Origin: Oceanococcus sp041625325
GTDB taxonomy: Bacteria > Pseudomonadota > Gammaproteobacteria > Nevskiales > Oceanococcaceae
Reading direction: 5' to 3'
DNA: 8,630 nt
Assembly (NCBI GenBank): GCA_041625325.1
Contig: JBFJTN010000158.1
Coordinates: forward strand, 1-8,630
A program made the translations under genes and the position numbers. Numbering within the stretch: the first letter of the stretch is position 1; every line of letters starts with the position of its first letter. Below the pieces are notes generated by a model, which was not told where the DNA came from, made no database searches, and was given only the letters and a program-made list of their open reading frames with translations. This document shows, piece after piece, positions 1 through 6,107 of this stretch.

Positions 1-761
1 GTCAGCGAGAGCAGGGAGAATCCGCCCATCAGCATCAGCCAGGACCGGCTGCCGCTCAGATAGCGCAGGGTCTGAGCCAGGCTGACCGGAGCCTGGGGCC
101 GGACGCGCTGTTCGGACCAGCCGCGCGGCGGCTCCCGGACGCTGAGGCGGACAAGCACGGCGAAGAACAGGCCGGGAGCGCCGACGATGATGAAGGCGGT
201 GCGCCAGTCGTACATTTCCCGCAGATAGCCACCGAACAGGTAGGCCAGGCCGGAGCCCAGAAAGACGCCGGAGGCATAGACGGCCAGCGCGGTGGCCCGG
301 CGGCCTGGCGCGAAATAGTCCGCGATCAGCGAATGCGAGGGCGGTGAGCCGGCCGCCTCGCCGATGCCCACCCCGATGCGGGCCAGGACCAGCTGGCTGA
401 AATCGCGGGCCAGGCCGCAGGCGACGGTCATGGCGCTCCAGGCCGCCAGGCCCAGCGCGATGATGTTGCGTCGGCTGGCGCGGTCCGCCAGCCAGGCGAT
501 GGGGATGCCGGCGATGGTGTAAAGCAGCGCGAAGGCGAAGCCGACCAGCAGGCCCATCGCGGTGTCCGAGGCGCCGAATTCGGCCTTGATCGGGCCGATG
601 AACACGGCCATGACCTGACGATCGACGAAGTTCAGGATATAGACGATCAGCAGTACCGCCAGCACATAGTTGGCGTAGGCGGAGGAAGGCTCGGCCGGGC
701 CCTGGGCACGGGTGGCAGCGGCCGCGCGATCTTCAGGGGCGGGGCGCGGTGTTCCAGGCAT
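1..761 (-). CDS. Spinster-like MFS transporter (partial, C-terminus beyond the left edge)
   Basis: Inner-membrane secondary carrier; the substrate is unknown. The frame is open from an ATG at 761 through position 1, giving 253 visible residues of a family usually 420-480 long, so about the N-terminal half is present. A hydrophilic tail of about 30 residues is followed by six likely membrane helices (about 31-51, 66-90, 97-117, 122-145, 158-178, 187-205). The MFS loop 2-3 motif is clear (LADRASRR, residues 91-98). The NFVDRQ motif at the end of TM1 and RIGVGIGEAAGSPPSHS in TM4 are typical of bacterial spinster-like carriers. The start codon lies inside the SDR gene (29-bp overlap) with no good Shine-Dalgarno sequence before it, which suggests translation coupled to the SDR. 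No later start is credible because TM1 begins near residue 31. Family membership is firm; substrate cannot be assigned. Co-expression with an SDR may hint at transport of a hydrophobic alcohol, ketone or catabolic substrate (inference). Confidence 0.9.
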   Translation of the reverse strand, partial: MPGTPRPAPEDRAAAATRAQGPAEPSSAYANYVLAVLLIVYILNFVDRQVMAVFIGPIKAEFGASDTAMGLLVGFAFALLYTIAGIPIAWLADRASRRNIIALGLAAWSAMTVACGLARDFSQLVLARIGVGIGEAAGSPPSHSLIADYFAPGRRATALAVYASGVFLGSGLAYLFGGYLREMYDWRTAFIIVGAPGLFFAVLVRLSVREPPRGWSEQRVRPQAPVSLAQTLRYLSGSRSWLMLMGGFSLLSL

Positions 762-1674
762 AACGCACGCCGGTGAGCCATTCCGATGCCTCCCACAGGC
801 GGCCTGCCAGGGCGGGGTCCATCGCCTTGCGGGCCGGCCTGACCGCCCCTGGCGGGCCGTACACCTGGGCCAGGCCGCAGGGGCCGTAGTAGCCGCCACC
901 CTGCACCCGGGGGTGGGTCGCGGCATGCACCAGGGGCAAGGCGCCCTGCGCCGCGCTGCGTCCGAACAGCCGGATGAACAGGTGATAGGCCAGCAGTTCC
1001 GCACGCAGGCGCAGGCCTCGCCGCTGTTCCTGCTGCCAGCCGGCCGCCAGCGCGGTCTTCGCGACCCCAGGGTGGGCTGCCACGCTGACAATCGGGGCGC
1101 CATGGCTGCGGGCCTGGCGATGGAGTTCCATGGCAAAAAGCAGGCAGGCGAGCTTGGTCGCCGCATAGGTCCGGGTGCCGTTGTAACGCCGCTCGAAATG
1201 CAGGTCATCGAAGTCCAGATGCCCACCGGGATGGGCAATGCTCGAGATGCTGACCACCCGGGCGGCGGCGGAACGCAGCAGCTGGGGCAGGAGCAGGCCG
1301 GTCAGGGCGTAGTGGCCCAGATGGGCGATGCCGAATTCCAGCTCGAAGCCGTCGCGGGTCTGGGCGCGCTGCATGGGGGGCAGGATGCCGGCATTGTTGA
1401 TCAGCAGGTCCAGCGGCCGTGCCTGTGCCAGTTCCGCATCGGCGAACTCCCGAATCTGGCTCAGATCGGCCAGGTCCAGCGCGCGGAACTCGGCCTTGCC
1501 TCCGCCCAGGCCGAGCGCTTTCGCCGCGGCCTGGCCTGCTTCCACGTCGCGGTCAGCGAGGATCACCTGAAAGCCCTGGCGGCTCAGCATTCGCGCGGTT
1601 TCCAGGCCGAGACCTCGCGCGGCGCCGGTGATCAGGGCGCGCCGCGTCCCGCCCGCCCGGCCGCCGTCAGTCAT
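733..1674 (-). CDS. Short-chain dehydrogenase/reductase, retinol-dehydrogenase-like
   Basis: Cytosolic NAD(P)-dependent oxidoreductase, 313 aa, probably acting on an alcohol, ketone or aldehyde; the substrate is unknown. The Rossmann motif TGAARGLG is at residues 16-23, NNAG at 93-96, the catalytic serine in VVSISS at about 144-145, and the catalytic YAATK at 170-174. LADRD after the second strand (residues 39-43) carries an acidic Asp41 where retinol dehydrogenases usually have a neutral residue before Arg; this could favour NAD, but Arg20 and Arg42 argue for NADP, so cofactor choice is open. The HLGHYALTGLLLP segment and the long C-terminal part place it with the RDH/WW-oxidoreductase-like SDRs of about 300 aa rather than the classical 250-aa form. 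The ATG at 1674 has only a weak AGG before it, and no other start exists before the in-frame stop at 1690-1692. It is the first gene of a pair with the MFS carrier and is transcribed away from the TonB receptor. Confidence 0.92.
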   Translation of the reverse strand: MTDGGRAGGTRRALITGAARGLGLETARMLSRQGFQVILADRDVEAGQAAAKALGLGGGKAEFRALDLADLSQIREFADAELAQARPLDLLINNAGILPPMQRAQTRDGFELEFGIAHLGHYALTGLLLPQLLRSAAARVVSISSIAHPGGHLDFDDLHFERRYNGTRTYAATKLACLLFAMELHRQARSHGAPIVSVAAHPGVAKTALAAGWQQEQRRGLRLRAELLAYHLFIRLFGRSAAQGALPLVHAATHPRVQGGGYYGPCGLAQVYGPPGAVRPARKAMDPALAGRLWEASEWLTGVRYAWNTAPRP

Positions 1675-1693
1675 CCTGGGCCCCGCTGTTCAT
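1667..1693 (-). CDS. Possible 8-codon leader ORF coupled to the SDR start
   Basis: An ATG at 1693 opens a short frame, MNSGAQDD, ending in TGA at 1669-1667. The arrangement ATGACTGA places the SDR start codon inside the last codons of this frame. A purine-rich stretch (GGGGAAAAGG, 1705-1696) precedes the mini-ORF at ribosome-binding distance, whereas the SDR ATG itself has a poor ribosome binding site. Ribosomes ending the mini-ORF could therefore re-initiate on the SDR. This may be chance: a frame this short has little statistical weight, and no conservation data are available here. Confidence 0.25.
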   Translation of the reverse strand: MNSGAQDD

Positions 1694-1742
1694 TGCCTTT
1701 TCCCCATGCCCCGCCAAACCGAGCGCGCGCCTTGCACAATCC

Positions 1743-1772
1743 AATATAGTCAGCCGCTTGCGTCTGGCGCAA
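1743..1772 (-). promoter_or_regulatory. Candidate sigma-70 promoter for the SDR-MFS pair
   Basis: Read on the minus strand, TTGCGC (1772-1767) and TATATT (1748-1743) lie 18 bp apart. The -10 box matches TATAAT at five of six positions and the -35 box is moderate. Transcription would start near 1736, leaving about 60 nt of leader before the SDR ATG. This is the only AT-rich spot in the divergent region, which supports it, but it is a by-eye match. Confidence 0.4.
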
Positions 1773-1778
1773 TGCGCC
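1758..1778. repeat. Two overlapping short palindromes in the divergent intergenic region
   Basis: TTGCG-tctgg-CGCAA (1758-1772) and GGCGC-aat-GCGCC (1766-1778) are both perfect inverted repeats and share bases. They cover the putative -35 box of the SDR promoter and sit about 90-105 bp before the receptor start, so either could be an operator. In DNA this GC-rich, 5-bp arms also arise by chance. No regulator gene is adjacent in this window. Confidence 0.3.
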
Positions 1779-1848
1779 GGATGGGGGAGGCGGCGGGGCC
1801 GCGCTGGTGACATCGAAGGGCCAGCGCAGCCCGCTCCGGAATCAGCGC

Positions 1849-1854
1849 AGGAGG
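1849..1854 (+). promoter_or_regulatory. Ribosome binding site that fixes the GTG start of the receptor
   Basis: AGGAGG is a full Shine-Dalgarno match 10 nt before the GTG at 1865. The next in-frame start, GTG at 1877, would be 22 nt away and would remove the positively charged start of the signal peptide, so 1865 is preferred. Confidence 0.8.
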
Positions 1855-1864
1855 CGGGAAACAG

Positions 1865-3919
1865 GTGGTCATACGAGTGGGAACATGGGGCATCGGCGCA
1901 TGCCTGGTCATCAGCCTGTGGGCGGGTGTGGCGCGGGCTGAAGAGGCTGCGAATCAGGTGCTGGACCGCATCGTGGTCACCGGCAGCCGGACCGAAGCGG
2001 CGCTGCGCGAGACGCCCCGGGCACTGAGCGTGGTCGACGCGGACCGCATCCAGCTCGGCACCCAGCAGCTGGCCCTGGACGAGGCGCTGGCCGGGGTGCC
2101 CGGCCTGTACATGCAGAACCGCTACAATTTCGCCCAGGATCTGCGCATCGCTATGCGTGGCTTCGGCGCCCGTTCCAGCTTCGGCATACGGGGCATTCGC
2201 ATCGTGGTGGATGGCATTCCCGAGACCCTGCCCGATGGCCAGGCCGGAGTGGACAGCATCGATCTGGGCTCGGCGCAGCGCATCGAAGTGCTGCGCGGGC
2301 CGGCTTCGGCGCTGTATGGCAATGCCGCAGGCGGGGTGATTGCGATCAGCAGCGAGCTGGGCGGCGACCAAGGCGGCGTCGAGGGGCGCATCGCGGCGGG
2401 CGAGCTGGGCTACGCCCAGTGGCAGCTGAAGTCGCTCGGGCAGGCCGCCGGCAACGACTATCTGATCAACCTGTCGCAGAGCCGCCTGGATGGCTACCGC
2501 GAGCAATCCCGGGCGCGCGGCAGCCAGCTCAACGCCAGATTGGGCAGGTCACTGGGCCGCCGGGGGCGGCTGGTCCTGTCGCTGAATCTGACCGACCAGC
2601 CACGTGCCGACGACCCGGGTGGCATCAGCGCGGCGCAGGCGCAGGCCGCGCCGCGTGCGGCGCACAGCGGGAATCTGCGCTACGACGCGGGTGAGGCGCT
2701 GGAACAGCAGCGGCTGGGGGCCCTGTATCAGCTGGACCGGGGCGCGGCGCGATGGAGCCTGCGCCTGCACGCGGCCCAGCGGGACTTCTCCAATCGGCTG
2801 CCATTCGCCGCCGGGGGCATCGTGCAGCTCGACCGGCACTTCTTCGGGGCCGGTCTGCAGTACGCCTGGGCGCCGGAGACCTCGCGCCTGGCGCTGACCG
2901 CCGGCCTGGATTTCGACCGCCAGGATGACCAGCGATCGCGCTGCGACAACGAGGATGGCCGGCGCGGCGGGCGGGTTTTCGCACAGGAAGAAGACGTCGA
3001 CAATCTCGGCCTGTTCGTGCAGACGCGTTACGCGGTCGGTCCGGCCTGGAGCCTGCACGCGGGCCTGCGGCATGATGCGGTCGCCTTCGCGGTGGCGGAC
3101 CGTTATCAGGAGGATGGCGATGATTCGGGGCGGCTGCGCTTCTCGGCCTGGAGTCCTTCGCTGTCCTTGAGCCGTGCCCTGGATTCGGGCCTGATCTGGG
3201 CCGGTTACAGCCGCTCCTTCGAAACCCCGAGCACCACCGAGCTGGCCAACCCGGATCAGTCCGGGGGATTCAATCGGGCGCTGCGCCCGCAGACCGCGGA
3301 TCAGTGGGAGCTGGGGTTCCGCTACGCCTGGGGGAGCGTGTTCGCGGAGCTGGCGCTGTTCCGCATCGCACTCAAGGATGAGTTGCTCCCCTTCGAACTG
3401 GATGATTTTCCGGGACGGACCTTCTATGCCAACGCCGGTCGCTCGTCCCGCCGCGGCCTGGAAGCGGCGGTTGCCTGGCAGCTGCGACCTGGTCTGAGTC
3501 TGGATGCGGCCTACACCTGGTCGGATTTCGCCTTCAGGGATTTTGTCGATGCCGATGGCGAGGACTTTGCGGGGCGTCGGCTGCCGGGCATTCCGCGCCA
3601 TTTCGCCCATCTGGCGCTGGCGCTCGAGAGCGCGGGCGGTCTGGGGATCCGTCTGGAGGCGAACCACTCCGGCAGCCTGTACGCCGACAATGCCAACGCG
3701 GTTCCTGTGGCCAGCCATACCGTGCTCAATCTGCGCATTGGCCGGTCATGGCAGCTCGCGGGCCAGAGCCTGCGGCCCTATCTGGGCATCAACAATCTGC
3801 TCGATGAGACCTATTTCAGCAACGTGCGCATCAATGCCTTCGGGGGGCGTCATTTCGAGCCCGCGCCGGAGCGGCATGTCTATGCCGGCCTGCTGTGGCG
3901 ATTTTCCGACGGACGTTGA
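1865..3919 (+). CDS. TonB-dependent outer-membrane receptor, YncD/PqqU-like
   Basis: Outer-membrane beta-barrel that imports a scarce ligand using TonB-ExbB-ExbD energy; 684 aa and complete. Residues 1-25 form a signal peptide ending ARA before EE. The TonB box region is DRIVVTGSR (34-42). The plug spans about 45-165 and includes RGFGARSSFGIRGIR (98-112), VDGIPETLPDGQ (115-126) and VLRGPASALYGNAAGGV (142-158). The barrel fills the rest and ends with an INNLLDETY motif and a final strand ...LLWRF followed by SDGR, so the usual terminal Phe is four residues from the end. From memory, the plug, a DDPGG segment in the barrel and the last 50 residues track E. coli YncD, renamed PqqU for pyrroloquinoline quinone uptake; length and layout agree. 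Other members of this clade may carry other ligands, including siderophores, so the ligand is a guess. It is divergent from the SDR and converges on mgtE with a 27-bp gap. No Fur box was recognised upstream. Confidence 0.93.
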   Translation: MVIRVGTWGIGACLVISLWAGVARAEEAANQVLDRIVVTGSRTEAALRETPRALSVVDADRIQLGTQQLALDEALAGVPGLYMQNRYNFAQDLRIAMRGFGARSSFGIRGIRIVVDGIPETLPDGQAGVDSIDLGSAQRIEVLRGPASALYGNAAGGVIAISSELGGDQGGVEGRIAAGELGYAQWQLKSLGQAAGNDYLINLSQSRLDGYREQSRARGSQLNARLGRSLGRRGRLVLSLNLTDQPRADDPGGISAAQAQAAPRAAHSGNLRYDAGEALEQQRLGALYQLDRGAARWSLRLHAAQRDFSNRLPFAAGGIVQLDRHFFGAGLQYAWAPETSRLALTAGLDFDRQDDQRSRCDNEDGRRGGRVFAQEEDVDNLGLFVQTRYAVGPAWSLHAGLRHDAVAFAVADRYQEDGDDSGRLRFSAWSPSLSLSRALDSGLIWAGYSRSFETPSTTELANPDQSGGFNRALRPQTADQWELGFRYAWGSVFAELALFRIALKDELLPFELDDFPGRTFYANAGRSSRRGLEAAVAWQLRPGLSLDAAYTWSDFAFRDFVDADGEDFAGRRLPGIPRHFAHLALALESAGGLGIRLEANHSGSLYADNANAVPVASHTVLNLRIGRSWQLAGQSLRPYLGINNLLDETYFSNVRINAFGGRHFEPAPERHVYAGLLWRFSDGR

Positions 3920-3946
3920 CGCGCCCGGGGCGGGCCGGATGCCGCT

Positions 3947-5263
3947 TCATCCCGCGCTCAGCAGGCCCGACAGCAGGGTGGCAATGCCGAGGAAGGAAAA
4001 GAAGCCGGCCACATCGGTCACCGTGGTCAGCACGATGGAGGACGATGTGGCGGGATCCTGGCGCAGCCGGGTCAGGATTACCGGCACCAGGGCGCCGGCG
4101 ATGCAGGCGATGGTCATGGACAGCACCATGGAGATGCCGATGATCAGTGCCAGTCCGGAGCTGCGGCTCCACAGGTAGACCCCCAGTGAGGTGCTGGCCG
4201 CGACCGCCAGACCATTGAGCAGTCCGACCCTAAATTCCTTGTTCAGCAGGCGCAGCCACTGGCGCACGCTGATCTCGCGCAGGGCCAGGCCGCGCATGGT
4301 GACCGCCAGCGCCTGGGCGCCGGCATTGCCCGACTGACCGGCGACCACCGGCAGCAGCACGGCCAGGGCGGTGAACTGGGCGATGGTGCTTTCGAACAGG
4401 CCCACCACGGCCGCCGCCAGAAAGGCGGTGGCCAGGTTGATATGCATCCACAGGATACGCCGCCTGACCGCGAAGCCGACCGGCGACAGCGCCCGCTCGT
4501 CCTGGCTGACGCCCACCATTGTCTGCATGTCGGCGAGCGCATTGTCCCGGGCCGAGCGCAGCAGGCTGCGGGCACGAATCACGCCCAGCAGGCGATTCTG
4601 CACATCCAGTACCGGGAGTTCCTCGGCGCCGCTCTGCTCCAGCGTGGCGATGATCTGCGCGCTGGGGTCGATGGCGGCGGCCGCCGCCCCGAGATCCTGG
4701 CCCAGGCTGGACAGGCGCGCGTCGGGTTCGGCCAGCGCCAGATCCTGGATGTCCACCACGCTGCGCACTTGGCCCTGTTCGTCGAGCAGGAAGATCTGCC
4801 GCAATTCGCGCCGCCGCAACTGCGCCAGGCGCTGGCGCGCCTCGGCCACGCTGGGGTCGCCGCGCAGGGCGGCGGGTCGCAGATCCATCAGATGACCGGC
4901 GCTGTCCGGCGGGTAGCTGAGCAGGCGCTCGAATTCGCTGCGCAAGGCCGCATCCTGCGACGCCATCAGGGATTCGCGCCGGGCCGGCTCCAGACGACCG
5001 AGCGCGCGAGCGCACAGGCTGGGATCGAGCAGCGGAATCAGGGCGGCGGCGGCCTCGCCAGGCAGTTCGGCGAGCAGGCTGTCGGCCGTGTCGGGTGACA
5101 GCTGTTCCCACAGGCCGGCCTGGACCGGCAGGTCCTGCCGGCTGAACAGGGCCAGGCGCTCATGCCGGGGCAGCCGTTCCAGCTCATCCGCGGCTTCGGC
5201 CGGATAGTCACGCAGATAGCAGGCGATCAGGGCCTCGGGTGCGCTGTCCGGTTCAGCCGTCAT
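3947..5263 (-). CDS. mgtE: MgtE-family magnesium channel/transporter
   Basis: Inner-membrane Mg2+ channel/transporter, 438 aa, close to the 450 aa of the well-studied Thermus protein, which works as a homodimer gated by cytosolic Mg2+. Order: helical N-domain (about 1-120), CBS1 beginning at YPPDSAGHLM (117-126), CBS2 to about 240, a connecting plug-type helix, then five membrane helices (about 272-438). The pore signature PVVAGQSGNAGAQ (305-317) with RGLA (324-327) and the TTVTDVAG segment (413-420) are intact; Asp417 matches the conserved pore aspartate. The frame is open back to 5368, but the ATG at 5263 is chosen because it starts the N-domain, is preceded by GGAG 10 nt upstream, and overlaps the previous gene's stop by 11 bp. 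It is the last gene of the operon. Selectivity could also include Co2+ or other divalents. No truncation or missing key residue was seen. Confidence 0.95.
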   Translation of the reverse strand: MTAEPDSAPEALIACYLRDYPAEAADELERLPRHERLALFSRQDLPVQAGLWEQLSPDTADSLLAELPGEAAAALIPLLDPSLCARALGRLEPARRESLMASQDAALRSEFERLLSYPPDSAGHLMDLRPAALRGDPSVAEARQRLAQLRRRELRQIFLLDEQGQVRSVVDIQDLALAEPDARLSSLGQDLGAAAAAIDPSAQIIATLEQSGAEELPVLDVQNRLLGVIRARSLLRSARDNALADMQTMVGVSQDERALSPVGFAVRRRILWMHINLATAFLAAAVVGLFESTIAQFTALAVLLPVVAGQSGNAGAQALAVTMRGLALREISVRQWLRLLNKEFRVGLLNGLAVAASTSLGVYLWSRSSGLALIIGISMVLSMTIACIAGALVPVILTRLRQDPATSSSIVLTTVTDVAGFFSFLGIATLLSGLLSAG

Positions 5264-6107
5264 GGCGTTGCCGCTCCGGGGATTGCCCACGGGTGATGCG
5301 CAGTCCGCCATCCAGCAGGTCTGCCAGACCGTGCCAGGACAGTTCCAGCAATTCCAGCACCGAGCCACTGAGCGGCGGTTGTCGGGGGCTGTCCGCCAGC
5401 GATTCGCGCAAGGCCTGGCGCAGATCCGCGTGATGGATCAGGCCCACCACCCGGCGCTCCCGGTTGATCACCGGCAGCGGGTCCCAGCGCTCCCAGGCCG
5501 GATGTTCGAGCGCCGCGCGCAGTTCGGTGCGGGCCGGCAGCGGCGCGATGCCGGGGGTCGTCAGCCGGCTGAGCGGTGTGCCCGCCTCCTCACGCAACAG
5601 GGCGGCGCTGGCCACCGCTCCCTGGAGCCGCTGCTGGCGGTCGACCACATACAGCTGACGATCCAGTTCGGCGCCGCTGGCGCGGGTCAACTCAAGGGCC
5701 CCGCCAACGTCGGCATCCCGTGGCAGCAGCAAGGGATCGGCCTGCATCCAGGCCCCCACCACGTGGTCGGGATAGCGCAACAGGAAGCGCAGCGGTTTGG
5801 CCACCGTGTCGGGCGCGGCGGCAAGCAGGCCGTCCACCACGTCCTGGCTGAGCGAGCGCATCAGGCTCGCCGCGGTGGTGGGACTCAGGTCGGCCAGTAT
5901 CCGGGCCAGGCTGTCGGGCGGAATCAGCCGCAACCTGGCGGTGGCCTGGCGCGGGATCATGCCGCTCAAACAGCTCGCGGCGATGGCGGCAGGCCATTGC
6001 GCCAGCAGGCGGGCGGCTGCGGCGGCTGGCTGCTGCTCCAGGACCCGGGCGGCCAGTACGGGGCGGCGCTGTGCGATGCGCTGGGCGAATCCCTCGGCTT
6101 CAGCCAT
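5253..6107 (-). CDS. Pore-less MgtE paralogue: MgtE N-domain plus CBS pair
   Basis: Soluble, 284 aa. Residues 1-110 are Ala/Leu-rich short helices like the MgtE N-domain (for example LIPPDSLARILADLSPTTAA, 61-80). RYPDHVVGAWM (111-121) matches the N-domain/CBS junction of MgtE. CBS1 spans about 118-180, with LYVVDRQQRLQG (152-163). CBS2 spans about 183-235, with DPLPVINRERRVVGLIHHADL (209-229). No membrane helix follows; a tail of about 50 residues (LELLELSWHGLADLLDGGL, 251-269) ends it. The next gene encodes a complete MgtE with its own N-domain and CBS pair, so this is not the missing half of a split gene. The start is strong: GGAGG lies 6 nt before the ATG, which overlaps the preceding stop by 8 bp. 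A role as a Mg2+ or nucleotide sensor that partners MgtE or the MscS-like protein is inference. CBS-pair proteins elsewhere bind adenosyl ligands or Mg2+. Confidence 0.85.
   Translation of the reverse strand: MAEAEGFAQRIAQRRPVLAARVLEQQPAAAAARLLAQWPAAIAASCLSGMIPRQATARLRLIPPDSLARILADLSPTTAASLMRSLSQDVVDGLLAAAPDTVAKPLRFLLRYPDHVVGAWMQADPLLLPRDADVGGALELTRASGAELDRQLYVVDRQQRLQGAVASAALLREEAGTPLSRLTTPGIAPLPARTELRAALEHPAWERWDPLPVINRERRVVGLIHHADLRQALRESLADSPRQPPLSGSVLELLELSWHGLADLLDGGLRITRGQSPERQRHDG

Noticed and set aside
712..1749. Long plus-strand frame of 345 codons opposite the SDR
   Set aside because: It is antisense to a gene with all SDR motifs; its product is Gly/Gln/Ala-rich without domain features, as expected of a GC-rich shadow frame.
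1745..1750. TATAGT as a plus-strand -10 box for the receptor
   Set aside because: No acceptable -35 element lies 16-18 bp upstream; the same AT-rich spot fits a minus-strand promoter better.
1667..2506. Minus-strand frame of 279 codons across the receptor start
   Set aside because: It runs antisense through the signal peptide and plug and has no motif. Only its last eight codons are considered, as a separate leader ORF.
2549..3718. Minus-strand frame of 389 codons inside the receptor gene
   Set aside because: The plus strand encodes a clear TonB-dependent receptor throughout; the antisense product is Arg/Gln/Pro-rich with no recognisable fold.
3922..3952. Small hairpins between the receptor and mgtE as a bidirectional terminator
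   Set aside because: Stems are only 4-5 bp (CGCC/GGCG and GGATG/CATCC), no T-run follows on either strand, and one overlaps the mgtE stop codon.
4442..5098. Plus-strand frame of 218 codons opposite mgtE
   Set aside because: Antisense shadow of a complete MgtE gene; composition is low-complexity Gln/Arg/Gly.
5253..5263. Frameshift splitting one long MgtE-type gene
   Set aside because: The downstream gene has a complete N-domain, CBS pair and pore of normal length, so the upstream gene is an additional protein, not a broken-off part.
5264..5368. N-terminal extension of MgtE up to 5368
   Set aside because: The extra 35 residues are Cys/Trp-rich, unlike MgtE, and would overlap the previous gene by over 100 bp; the ATG at 5263 has a ribosome binding site and the usual short overlap.
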